Assembly (NCBI RefSeq): GCF_000701445.1
Contig: NZ_JNIX01000013.1
Span: forward strand, 124,001-188,000
DNA: 64,000 nucleotides
Direction: 5' to 3'
Origin: Brevundimonas bacteroides DSM 4726
GTDB taxonomy: Bacteria > Pseudomonadota > Alphaproteobacteria > Caulobacterales > Caulobacteraceae
A program made the translations under genes and the position numbers. Under the pieces are notes generated by a model. That model was not told the DNA's origin. It saw only the letters and a program-made list of their open reading frames with translations, and searched no databases. Numbering within the stretch: the first letter of the stretch is position 1; each line of letters begins with the position of its first letter. Of this stretch, positions 36,121 to 43,658 are shown piece by piece.

Positions 36121-36160
36121 GCGCTACCGCTCGCGACGCGGTCGCTCGTTGCTTGAGCGC
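36121..36160 (+). repeat. 40-base hairpin repeat, copy 3
   Basis: Begins 7 bases after the gcrA stop codon. Inner stem GCGAC with GTCGC around GCG; outer arms GCGCT and AGCGC. Confidence 0.85.
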
Positions 36161-36169
36161 ATGTGACTC

Positions 36170-36209
36170 GCGCTAACGCTCGGCTCGCGGAGCCTCGCCG
36201 CTTGAGCAC
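36170..36209 (+). repeat. 40-base hairpin repeat, copy 4
   Basis: Starts 49 bases after copy 3. Inner stem GGCTC with GAGCC around GCG, as in copy 2; the outer 3' arm is AGCAC. Confidence 0.85.
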
Positions 36210-36372
36210 GGCTTGCGGGAATGCCCAGAACCTTCGCCGCATTGTCGCGCGTTGGTCATGAACGCCCCCTAGAGGGCCGCGATCCGCCTCGTCGGCCTTG
36301 CGCCGGACGAGACCACGGGGGCGGGGCTGCGGTTATCCGGGTTGACGCAGCCCCCGACCCGGCTTGTTTCTG

Positions 36373-36412
36373 GCGCTATCGCTCGCGACGCGGTCGCTCG
36401 CTGCTTGAGCGC
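36373..36412 (+). repeat. 40-base hairpin repeat, copy 5
   Basis: Inner stem GCGAC with GTCGC. Identical over its 40 bases to copy 6; both are preceded by GTTTCTG, giving a 52-base direct duplication. Confidence 0.85.
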
Positions 36413-36424
36413 GGACTGTTTCTG

Positions 36425-36464
36425 GCGCTATCGCTCGCGACGCGGTCGCTCGCTGCTTGAGCGC
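36425..36464 (+). repeat. 40-base hairpin repeat, copy 6
   Basis: Second half of the 52-base tandem with copy 5. Ends 17 bases before the apaG stop codon. Confidence 0.85.
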
Positions 36465-36480
36465 GGTCGCCTTCGCTGGC

Positions 36481-36885
36481 TTAGTTCAAAACCCGCCCGC
36501 CGGGCACGTCGAGGCTGAAGGCGGGGATGGCCGCCTCGAAGGCGCGGCCTGTGGCGTCCGTCATCATGAAGGCCCCCTCCATCGTGCCCGACGGTGTCGG
36601 GAGCGGGCAGCCCGAGGCGTAGGAGTAGCTGTCGCCCGGCGCGATCACAGGCTGTTCGCCGACGACGCCGGGGCCGCGCACCGTCTCCACATGGCCGGTG
36701 GCGTCAGTGATGATCCAGCGGCGCGCCATCAGCTGCACGACCTGATCGCCCCGGTTCTCGATCTCGACCTGATAGGCCCAGACCCAGCGGCCCTCGTCAG
36801 GATCGGACTGGCCCGCGAGGTAGGCGGGGCGCACGCGGACGACGACGCCCTCGGTTTCGGCTTCATAGGGGGCGGTATCGTGCAT
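36481..36885 (-). CDS. apaG: ApaG domain protein (Co2+/Mg2+ efflux-associated)
   Basis: 134 residues, the usual length. A small fibronectin-like beta-sandwich: VVVRVRPAYLAGQSDPDEGR, then WAYQVEIENRGDQVVQLMAR, RWIITDATGHVETVRGPGVV and SYSYASGCPLPTPSGTMEGA, all standard ApaG blocks. Role in nucleotide/divalent-metal homeostasis is not settled. Monocistronic; divergent from the dCTP deaminase gene. Confidence 0.92.
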   Translation of the reverse strand: MHDTAPYEAETEGVVVRVRPAYLAGQSDPDEGRWVWAYQVEIENRGDQVVQLMARRWIITDATGHVETVRGPGVVGEQPVIAPGDSYSYASGCPLPTPSGTMEGAFMMTDATGRAFEAAIPAFSLDVPGGRVLN

Positions 36886-36962
36886 GGGACGATGGTCGCG
36901 CGCGACTGTGACCGTTTCAAGCGAGGACGCCCCAAAGCTGTTTCCGGGGCGGATCGCCGTGT

Positions 36963-37994
36963 ATGCGGAGGCGCATGACCCTGACGCATGACCGCCCCGG
37001 CATCCTGCCCTGCCAGACCATCGAGACCCTGATCGCCACGGGCGCGATCACCTCGGCCACGCCGTTCGACGCCGATCAGGTGCAGCCCGCGAGCCTGGAT
37101 CTGCGTCTGTCGGATCGGGCCTGGCGGGTGAGGGCGTCGTTTCTGCCGGGGCGGCGGCTGGTCTCGGAGCGGATCGCGGATGTGGAGATGCATCCGATCG
37201 ACCTGTCCAAGGGCGTCGTACTGGAAAAAGGCTGCGTCTACATCGCAGAGCTGCAAGAGCGGCTGAGCCTGCCGCCGGGCCTGATTGCGCGGGCCAATCC
37301 GAAGAGCTCGACCGGGCGAGTCGACGTTTTCGTGCGGCTGCTGACCGACCGGGGCGGGTCGTTCGACGACGTCGAGGCCGGATACGAGGGGCCGCTGTAT
37401 CTGGAGATCGCGCCGCAGACGTTCTCAATCCTGGTGCGGCCGGGCACGCGGCTGAACCAGCTGCGGCTCAAGGCTGGGGAACCGCCGAAGCTGGAGACGC
37501 GGTCGGTGGGCGTCGATCTGCAGGGCGGGGAGGTGGTGGGCTTCCGGGGGCGGCGGCATGCGGGCGTGGTCGATCTGGACCGCATCGACGGCCACGATCC
37601 GAAGGACTTCTGGGAGCCGCTGACGCTCAGGCGTGGCGAGCTGCTGCTGGACCCCGGCGAGTTCTACATTCTGGCGTCATCAGACGATGTGGAGATCCCG
37701 GTCGACCAGGCGGCCGAGATGACGCCGATCGACCCGTCGGTAGGCGAGTTCCGGGTGCATTACGCCGGCTTCTTCGATCCCGGCTTCGGCACTGACGAGG
37801 CGCACGGGGCGGGATCGAAGGGCGTGCTGGAGGTGCGCACGCACGACACGCCATTCCTCTTGGAACACGGCCAGATCGTGGCGCGGCTGGTCTATGAGCC
37901 GCTGACGGAGCGACCGACGCGGCTGTACGGCGAGGGCGGCAGCCACTACCAGCGGCAGGGACTGAAGCTGTCGAAACATTTCAGGGCGTGGTAA
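36963..37994 (+). CDS. dcd: 2'-deoxycytidine 5'-triphosphate deaminase (long alphaproteobacterial type)
   Basis: 343 residues; ATG 36963, or 36975 (GGAGG is only 3 bases before that one). It converts dCTP to dUTP for thymidylate synthesis. About twice the size of E. coli Dcd, as usual for the DCD family of alphaproteobacteria (PF06559): QVQPASLDLRLSDRAWRVRA, then ARANPKSSTGRVDVFVRLLT, GYEGPLYLEIAPQTFSILVR and PGTRLNQLRLKAG in the first half, a second dUTPase-like half ending with LYGEGGSHYQRQG. Monocistronic. Confidence 0.88.
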   Translation: MRRRMTLTHDRPGILPCQTIETLIATGAITSATPFDADQVQPASLDLRLSDRAWRVRASFLPGRRLVSERIADVEMHPIDLSKGVVLEKGCVYIAELQERLSLPPGLIARANPKSSTGRVDVFVRLLTDRGGSFDDVEAGYEGPLYLEIAPQTFSILVRPGTRLNQLRLKAGEPPKLETRSVGVDLQGGEVVGFRGRRHAGVVDLDRIDGHDPKDFWEPLTLRRGELLLDPGEFYILASSDDVEIPVDQAAEMTPIDPSVGEFRVHYAGFFDPGFGTDEAHGAGSKGVLEVRTHDTPFLLEHGQIVARLVYEPLTERPTRLYGEGGSHYQRQGLKLSKHFRAW

Positions 37995-38041
37995 TGTCAG
38001 CCTCGCGATCCGGGCGACTGCGACCGGACTGAGGGCTCCAA

Positions 38042-38560
38042 ATGGTTCGCCGGGCCGAGTCAATCACTCTAGACATGGGCGGCTACGCGCTGTTCGCCAT
38101 GCTGGCTGGATTGGCGCTGCTGGGCAGCATTGCATACGCAGCGGCTGAATCGCCGACTTGCACCGGGCCTCCCGTCGAGCGTTGCGACTATATCGAGACT
38201 GCCAAAGCCGCCAACTCCGGCCCGGAGACCCGACCGTTCGTCAGAGAGCTTGGCTTCAACGTGTTCGACCAGGGAAGCTCCGTGGTTGTTCAGCAAAGCT
38301 TCCCCGTTGACGGGCTGGTCCATGCGTCCGCTGTTTGGATCGACAAGAAGAGCTGTCAACCTTGCGAAGTCAGGTTCTACGGTCATCGGCCTCCTCCGTT
38401 ACCCGGAGACCGGCCGAGGGGCAGGCTTATACAGTCAGTACCAGCCGAAGACCCGACAGAAGCGGCGCGCCTGCGGGCCGAGTGGCTGTCTTACGGCTAT
38501 CCGGTGACGATGGACATTGGGTCACCTGAGGAACGCGGGTTGGCAGCACGGTCAAACTAG
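38042..38560 (+). CDS. membrane-anchored or exported protein of unknown function
   Basis: 172 residues, ATG 38042 with GAGG 9 bases upstream. One N-terminal hydrophobic helix (GGYALFAMLAGLALLGSIAY) followed by a periplasmic part with Cys pairs (PTCTGPPVERCDY; KKSCQPCEVRF) that could form disulfides. No family recognised. The base composition is clearly less GC-rich than the neighbours and codon use is less biased, which hints at acquisition. Its end overlaps the MFS gene end by 9 bases (convergent). Confidence 0.55.
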   Translation: MVRRAESITLDMGGYALFAMLAGLALLGSIAYAAAESPTCTGPPVERCDYIETAKAANSGPETRPFVRELGFNVFDQGSSVVVQQSFPVDGLVHASAVWIDKKSCQPCEVRFYGHRPPPLPGDRPRGRLIQSVPAEDPTEAARLRAEWLSYGYPVTMDIGSPEERGLAARSN

Positions 38561-39841
38561 GCGATCCGCCTTTCGGAGGTCCGGGAACAGCTTCGCCCAC
38601 AGGCCGGTCGCCCCCAGCGCGCCGATCCCTCCGAACACCGCCGCGCCGATGGGGCCGAGGAAGCGGACCATGACGCCGGAATAGGCCTCGCCGAGCTCGT
38701 TGGAGGCGCCGATGAACAGCATCGACACTGACGACACCCGGCCGCGCATGTGGTCGGGGGTGGAGAGCTGGATCAGGGTCTGGCGGATGTTGACGCTGAT
38801 CATGTCGGCGGCGCCGCCGATGAAGAGGGCCAGGGCCGAGAGCCACACGACCTTCGACAGGCCGAAGACCAGGGTGGCGATCCCGAACACCGCGACGGAA
38901 GCGAACATCCAGAGGCCGCCCTTGCCGGGGATCGGGTAGCGGGCGAGCAGCAGGGCCATGGAAAAGGCGCCGACGCCGAAGGCGGCGCGGAGCAGGCCGA
39001 AGCCCTCGGGGCCGACCTGGAGGATGTCGCGGGCGAAGATGGGGGTCAGAAGGGCCACGCCGGCGAACAGGACGACGATCAGGTCGAGCGAGATGGCGCC
39101 CAGCACGATCTTGGTGTTCCAGACGTAGGCGAGGCCTTCCTTGACCGACTGCCAGCGGCCCGGGCCGCCCTCGACGCGTTCAGGCTGTCCGTTGGTGCGC
39201 ATCAGCAGGAAGCAGAGCAGGCCGACGCCGAACAGGGCGAGCGAGGCGCCGTAGGCGAGCGGCGTGGAGACGCCGACGATGACGCCGCCCAGCGCCGGCC
39301 CGGCGATGGCCCCGGTCTGGAAGGCGATCGACTGGGCGGCGATGGCGCGGGGAAGCGCCGCGCGGCCGACGACCATGGGCAGGAACGCCTGGCTGGCCGG
39401 AGCGAGGAAGGCGCGCGACGCCCCGAAGCCGAAGGCGACGGCGAGCAGGCCCCAGAGCGGGGGGTCGCCGTGGATCGCCATGGCCAGGAAGGCGGCGGCG
39501 CAGGCGCCCTCGGCGACGATGGCCAGCATGACGGTGGTGCGGCGGTTCCTCCGATCCGCCATCTCTCCGGCGGGGAGCGTCAGGGCCAGAAGCGGGATGA
39601 ACTGGAACAGGCCGACGAGGCCGAGATAGAGGCTGGCCTGCTCGATCGGATGGTCGCGGCGCGCGATCTCATAGACCTGCCAGAGCAGGGCCGAGGACTG
39701 GATCTGGATGGCCAGCACGGCCGACAGCCGCCCCAGCCAGATCAGGCGGAAGTCGCGGATGGCCCAGGGGTTGGTCGCGGCTTTCGCGGCCTCGGCCGTG
39801 GGCGGGGTGATCGGCTCGGGCGCCTCAGGTGCGTCGGTCAT
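38552..39841 (-). CDS. MFS transporter (EntS-like)
   Basis: 429 residues, 12 membrane segments. The N-terminal half has the MFS loop GEMADRRNRRTTVMLAIVAE; further blocks are QAFLPMVVGRAALPRAIAAQ and GPALGGVIVGVSTPLAYGAS, as in the enterobactin-exporter-like MFS_3 group. Substrate not known. It overlaps the cupin gene by 17 bases and is probably co-transcribed with it. Confidence 0.85.
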   Translation of the reverse strand: MTDAPEAPEPITPPTAEAAKAATNPWAIRDFRLIWLGRLSAVLAIQIQSSALLWQVYEIARRDHPIEQASLYLGLVGLFQFIPLLALTLPAGEMADRRNRRTTVMLAIVAEGACAAAFLAMAIHGDPPLWGLLAVAFGFGASRAFLAPASQAFLPMVVGRAALPRAIAAQSIAFQTGAIAGPALGGVIVGVSTPLAYGASLALFGVGLLCFLLMRTNGQPERVEGGPGRWQSVKEGLAYVWNTKIVLGAISLDLIVVLFAGVALLTPIFARDILQVGPEGFGLLRAAFGVGAFSMALLLARYPIPGKGGLWMFASVAVFGIATLVFGLSKVVWLSALALFIGGAADMISVNIRQTLIQLSTPDHMRGRVSSVSMLFIGASNELGEAYSGVMVRFLGPIGAAVFGGIGALGATGLWAKLFPDLRKADRLV

Positions 39842-40295
39842 GCTTGGGGTAGGGCGTCCCGTCCTTTCGATAGAATGTTCCCGACGCGAAGGTCATGTCG
39901 ATGTCGGGGTATTCGCCCCGGTCGCCGCCGGGCTTGCGGCTCCCGACCTCGAGCAGAACGACCTCGGCGTCCGAGCGGTTCTGCAGACAGTGGCCGTTCT
40001 GTACGCCCGCCGTCCAGCCGGCGCAGTCCCCGGCGCGAAGCACGGTTTCACCCTCGTCTTCGACGAGCACGACCTCGCCTTGAAGCACCCAGACGAACTC
40101 GTCCTCGCCTTCGTGCCAGTGGCGCTGGCTGGACCAGGCGCCGGCGGGCAGGCGCAGCAGGTTGACGCCGAACTGGTCGAGCCCGACCGCATCCCCCAGG
40201 CGCCAGCGGCGGCGCGCCCGGCATGGTGCGTCGAAGGGTTCGGGATAGCCCGTGCCGTGGCCGGTCGGGGCTGCGTCGATGTCGATCTTGGGCAT
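39825..40295 (-). CDS. cupin-domain protein
   Basis: 156 residues from ATG 40295 (GAGAAG upstream). One cupin barrel with the two metal motifs: HWHEGEDEFVWVLQGEV (motif 1) and GDCAGWTAGVQNGHCLQNRS (motif 2). It likely binds a metal and a small ligand; function unclear. First gene of a two-gene unit with the MFS transporter, whose start it overlaps; divergent from dapE by 41 bases. Confidence 0.85.
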   Translation of the reverse strand: MPKIDIDAAPTGHGTGYPEPFDAPCRARRRWRLGDAVGLDQFGVNLLRLPAGAWSSQRHWHEGEDEFVWVLQGEVVLVEDEGETVLRAGDCAGWTAGVQNGHCLQNRSDAEVVLLEVGSRKPGGDRGEYPDIDMTFASGTFYRKDGTPYPKHDRRT

Positions 40296-40336
40296 GCACT
40301 TCTCGCGGCTGCGAAGTCCCCCTAAAGCATGGCCGC

Positions 40337-41527
40337 ATGAGCGGCGCATCCCCCATCATCGATCCCGTCCAGCTGACGCGCGACCTGATCCGCCGGCCGT
40401 CGGTCACGCCTGCCGACGAGGGCGCGATGGACGTGCTGGAGCGGGTGCTGACGGGGCTCGGCTTCACCTGCCGGCGCATGGCCTTCGAGGGGCCGGGCGG
40501 CGAAGGCGTGCATGCGCGGATCGAGAACCTCTACGCCCGGCTGGGGACGGCGTCGCCCAACCTCTGCTTCGCGGGCCATACCGACGTGGTGCCGACGGGA
40601 GACGCAGGAGCCTGGTCCTCGGCGCCGTTCGAGGCGGAGGTGAGGGACGGGGTCGTCATCGGTCGGGGCGCGGTCGATATGAAGGGCGGGATCGCCGCCT
40701 GGGTGGCGGCGGTGTCGCGGGTGCTCGCAGACGGCCCGCCCAAGGGATCGCTGTCGTTCCTGATTACCGGCGACGAGGAAGGCCCGGCGCTGCACGGGAC
40801 AAAGCGCGTGGTCGAGGCGCTCGCGGCCGAGGGCGAGGTGATCGACGCCTGCGTGGTGGGAGAGCCGTCCTCGCTGCAAAGGCTGGGCGACACCATCAAG
40901 ATCGGGCGGCGCGGGTCGCTGAACACCTGGATCACGGTGCACGGCAAGCAGGGGCACGTCGCCTATCCGGACCGGGCGGCCAATCCGGTCCCGGTGCTGG
41001 TGCGGCTGCTGGCGCGGCTGGACGCTCATGTGCTGGACGACGGTTATGAGGCATTTCAGCCGTCGAACCTGGAGCTGACCACGGTCGATGTGGGCAATCC
41101 GGCGACGAACATTATTCCGGCGGAGGCGAAGGCGCGGCTGAACATCCGCTTCAACCCGGCCCAGACCGGCGATGGCCTGATCGACTGGCTGAACCGGGAG
41201 GCCGGGGCGGTGCAGGCCGAGACGGGGTTGCAGATCACGCTGGAGCACATGTGTTCCGGCGAGGCCTTCCTGACGCCCGAGGGCTGGTTCACGGGCGCGG
41301 TTCAGGACGCGGTGGAGGCGGAGCTGGGCGTCCGACCCGAGGCTTCGACCACGGGTGGGACGTCGGATGCGCGCTTCATCCGGGCCCTGTGTCCCGTGCT
41401 GGAGCTGGGACTGGTCGGTCAGACCATGCACCAGATCGACGAGCGGGCGCCCGTCAGCGAGATCGAGGCCCTGACCGGGGCCTACCGGCGCGTCATCGAG
41501 ACGGTGTTCGCGCGCGCCCAACCTTGA
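40337..41527 (+). CDS. dapE: succinyl-diaminopimelate desuccinylase
   Basis: 396 residues from ATG 40337; the frame is open upstream, but alignment to DapE begins here. It cleaves N-succinyl-LL-diaminopimelate in lysine and peptidoglycan precursor synthesis. M20 zinc motifs: CFAGHTDVVPTGD, GRGAVDMKGGIAAWVAAVSR, ITGDEEGPALHGTKRVVEAL and GGTSDARFIRALCPVLELGL. Complete and of normal length (about 375-400). Confidence 0.94.
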   Translation: MSGASPIIDPVQLTRDLIRRPSVTPADEGAMDVLERVLTGLGFTCRRMAFEGPGGEGVHARIENLYARLGTASPNLCFAGHTDVVPTGDAGAWSSAPFEAEVRDGVVIGRGAVDMKGGIAAWVAAVSRVLADGPPKGSLSFLITGDEEGPALHGTKRVVEALAAEGEVIDACVVGEPSSLQRLGDTIKIGRRGSLNTWITVHGKQGHVAYPDRAANPVPVLVRLLARLDAHVLDDGYEAFQPSNLELTTVDVGNPATNIIPAEAKARLNIRFNPAQTGDGLIDWLNREAGAVQAETGLQITLEHMCSGEAFLTPEGWFTGAVQDAVEAELGVRPEASTTGGTSDARFIRALCPVLELGLVGQTMHQIDERAPVSEIEALTGAYRRVIETVFARAQP

Positions 41528-41641
41528 AGATCGGCCGGTTCGCGGGCATATAGGCGACCGTGAGGGAACGCGGCGGTTGACCGCGCGCTGTCCGTTGCGA
41601 AACGCCTGCCACTTTTTCGACCACTCAAGGAACCGACGCCC

Positions 41642-42175
41642 ATTCGCCGTCCGATGAACCAGCCGCCCGTGAAAGACGGGCCGCCCATGAACCAAGACAT
41701 CCGCGCCCCCCGCGTTCTGCTGATCGACCAGCATGGGGAGAAGCAGGGTGTGATGCCGACCTCCGCCGCTCTGGAGGCCGCCGAAGAGGCGGGGCTGGAC
41801 CTGGTTCAGATCGTATCGACGTCCGAGCCGCCGGTTGCCAAGATCCTCGACTACGGCAAGTTCCGCTTCCAGGAGCAGAAGAAGAAGGCCGAGGCGCGCA
41901 AGCGCCAGAAGGTCGTCGAGCTCAAGGAAATCAAGCTGCGCCCCAACATCGACGTCCACGACTATGAGGTGAAGGCCAAGGCCATGCACCGCTTCTTCGA
42001 CGAGGGCGACAAGGTCAAGGTGACGCTCCGCTTCCGCGGCCGCGAGATGGCCCACCCGGAACTGGGCATGAAGCTGCTGAACAAGGTCCAGGCCGATTTC
42101 GAGGAAATCGCCAAGGTCGAATATGCGCCGCGCATGGAAGGCCGCCAGATGATCATGATCCTCGCGCCGAAATAG
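41642..42175 (+). CDS. infC: translation initiation factor IF-3, probable AUU start
   Basis: The open frame contains ATG at 41654, but that codon has no ribosome site. Four codons upstream, in frame, ATT at 41642 sits 9 bases after AAGGAA (41627-41632). infC in E. coli uses AUU so that IF-3 limits its own translation, and I infer the same here, giving 177 residues. Body: [20 protein letters not shown], then [40 protein letters not shown] and [22 protein letters not shown]-3 blocks subunit joining and checks the initiator tRNA. No rpmI or rplT follows. Confidence 0.9.
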   Translation: MRRPMNQPPVKDGPPMNQDIRAPRVLLIDQHGEKQGVMPTSAALEAAEEAGLDLVQIVSTSEPPVAKILDYGKFRFQEQKKKAEARKRQKVVELKEIKLRPNIDVHDYEVKAKAMHRFFDEGDKVKVTLRFRGREMAHPELGMKLLNKVQADFEEIAKVEYAPRMEGRQMIMILAPK

Positions 42176-42198
42176 GGGGTTGACCCGCCCAGACGGCA

Positions 42199-42222
42199 TC
42201 TGGCGCGTCCTCTGTCGCCAGA
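42199..42222 (+). terminator. hairpin after infC
   Basis: TCTGGCG (42199-42205) pairs with CGCCAGA (42216-42222) across a 10-base loop, 24 bases after the infC stop and in the gap with convergent rsmB. No T tract, so a weak candidate. Confidence 0.35.
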
Positions 42223-42282
42223 GCGATAGGCGACTTCCCGTTCAAACGTGCGCTCTCGGTTCCACTCCCTCCCCAGGAACGA

Positions 42283-43623
42283 TTAGGCCCGCTGCAGGGT
42301 CGCGGCGAAAAAGCCGTCGAGGCCGCCGTGTTCGGGCCAGTGGGAGGGAAGGATGCGGAGCCAGCCGTCGGGTGTCAGGGCTTCGGGCGGCGCACCGACG
42401 GTGGCCGGATCGGCAGGCGCGGTGCGGAAGGCGGAGTTGCGCCGGAGGAAGGCGATGATCTGGGTTTCGCCCTCCTCGCGTTCCAGCGAACAGACGCAGT
42501 AGACCAGACGCCCGCCAGGCTTCACACGCAGAGCTGCGGCATCGAGCAGGCGGTGCTGGACGTCGGCCAGCTTGGCGACGTCGGCAGGGCGGGTGGCGCG
42601 CAGAACCTCGGGATTGCGGCGCAGGGTGCCGGTGGCCGTACAGGGGGCGTCCAGCAGGACGGCGTCGAAGGTGCGGGGATCATCCCACTCCTCGCCGTTG
42701 GCGACCACGACTTCGGCGGTCAGCGCGGTACGGTCCAGGTTCTGGCGCAGGCGCTTCAGGCGGGGTTCGGAGCGGTCCAGAGCGGTGACGGTCGCGCCGG
42801 ACGCCGCGATCTGCAGCGTCTTGCCGCCTGGCGCGGCGCAGAGGTCGAGCACCGTCTCGCCGGCCTGGGGGGCCAGGAGGCGGACGGGGACCGCGGCGGC
42901 GGCGTCCTGGACCCACCAGTCGCCGGCCTCGTAGCCCGTCCAGGCGGCGACGTCGCCGCGGGATCCGGTACGCACCGTCCCGCCGGGAAGGACACGGCCC
43001 TCCAGCGTATCGGCCAGGGCTGAGGCGTCGACGCCGGGCTTGAGGCTGAGGTCGGTCGGGGGCTCCTCCCGGACGGCGAGCGCGACGGCCTCGAGCGTCG
43101 GCTCGCCATAGGTCTGGGCCCAGCGGGCGGCGATCCAGTCGGGCAGGTTGGAGCGGGCGGTGGTCAGGCCCGGACCCTCGCGCTCGATGCCGCGCAGGAC
43201 GGCGTTGACCAGAGCCTTATAGGGGCGGGTCTTGACCCCGCGCTCGGCCAGCTTGACCGCAGTCGAGACGGCGGCGAAGGCTGGAGTGCCGAGAACCAGG
43301 GTCTGGGCCAGCGACACGCGCAGCAGGGTGCGCACGGCCTCGGGCGGGGACTTCTGCAGGCGGCGATCCAGGATCTGGTCGATCTCGCCCAGCCGACGCA
43401 GCGCCGCCATGGCCACGGCGCGGGCGAAGGCGCGGTCCGGCGCGGGCAGGGCCGCGACCTCGGCGAAGCTCATGGCCTCGTCCAGGCCGTTGCGACGCTC
43501 CAGCGCCGCGTTCAGCAGGACGCCGGCGGCGACGCGGGCTTCCACGCCGATGTCAGCGGACGCGTCGTCGGACGGCGGGTGGGCGACCGGCTCCCGACGG
43601 GGGCCGCGGGCCTTCTCAGCCAT
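42283..43623 (-). CDS. rsmB: 16S rRNA (cytosine-967-C5)-methyltransferase-type protein
   Basis: 446 residues from ATG 43623; the open frame runs on into the kup gene on the same strand, but this is out of its frame. N-terminal NusB-like domain (EARVAAGVLLNAALERRNGL, then MAALRRLGEIDQILDRRLQK) and C-terminal SAM methyltransferase: VLDLCAAPGGKTLQIAASGA, LLDAPCTATGTLRRNPEVLR and the second cysteine in LVYCVCSLEREEGE. Modifies C967 of 16S rRNA. Starts 36 bases after kup ends. Confidence 0.9.
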   Translation of the reverse strand: MAEKARGPRREPVAHPPSDDASADIGVEARVAAGVLLNAALERRNGLDEAMSFAEVAALPAPDRAFARAVAMAALRRLGEIDQILDRRLQKSPPEAVRTLLRVSLAQTLVLGTPAFAAVSTAVKLAERGVKTRPYKALVNAVLRGIEREGPGLTTARSNLPDWIAARWAQTYGEPTLEAVALAVREEPPTDLSLKPGVDASALADTLEGRVLPGGTVRTGSRGDVAAWTGYEAGDWWVQDAAAAVPVRLLAPQAGETVLDLCAAPGGKTLQIAASGATVTALDRSEPRLKRLRQNLDRTALTAEVVVANGEEWDDPRTFDAVLLDAPCTATGTLRRNPEVLRATRPADVAKLADVQHRLLDAAALRVKPGGRLVYCVCSLEREEGETQIIAFLRRNSAFRTAPADPATVGAPPEALTPDGWLRILPSHWPEHGGLDGFFAATLQRA

Positions 43624-43658
43624 GCGGCGACCGCGATTGGAGGCGTTCCGACCCTCGG

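Larger units (their letters stand above)
36115..36480. other. 366-base gap holding four hairpin repeats
   Basis: The gap between gcrA and apaG is filled by repeat copies 3-6 of the 40-base family (two as a spaced pair, two as a 52-base tandem duplication) and about 160 bases without recognisable features. The hairpins could act as transcription stops for the convergent genes, but no T tracts are present. Confidence 0.6.

Noticed and set aside
36121..36464. Spaced repeats as a CRISPR array
   Set aside because: Only four copies, irregular spacing of 49, 203 and 52 bases, repeats differ in their stems, no cas genes.
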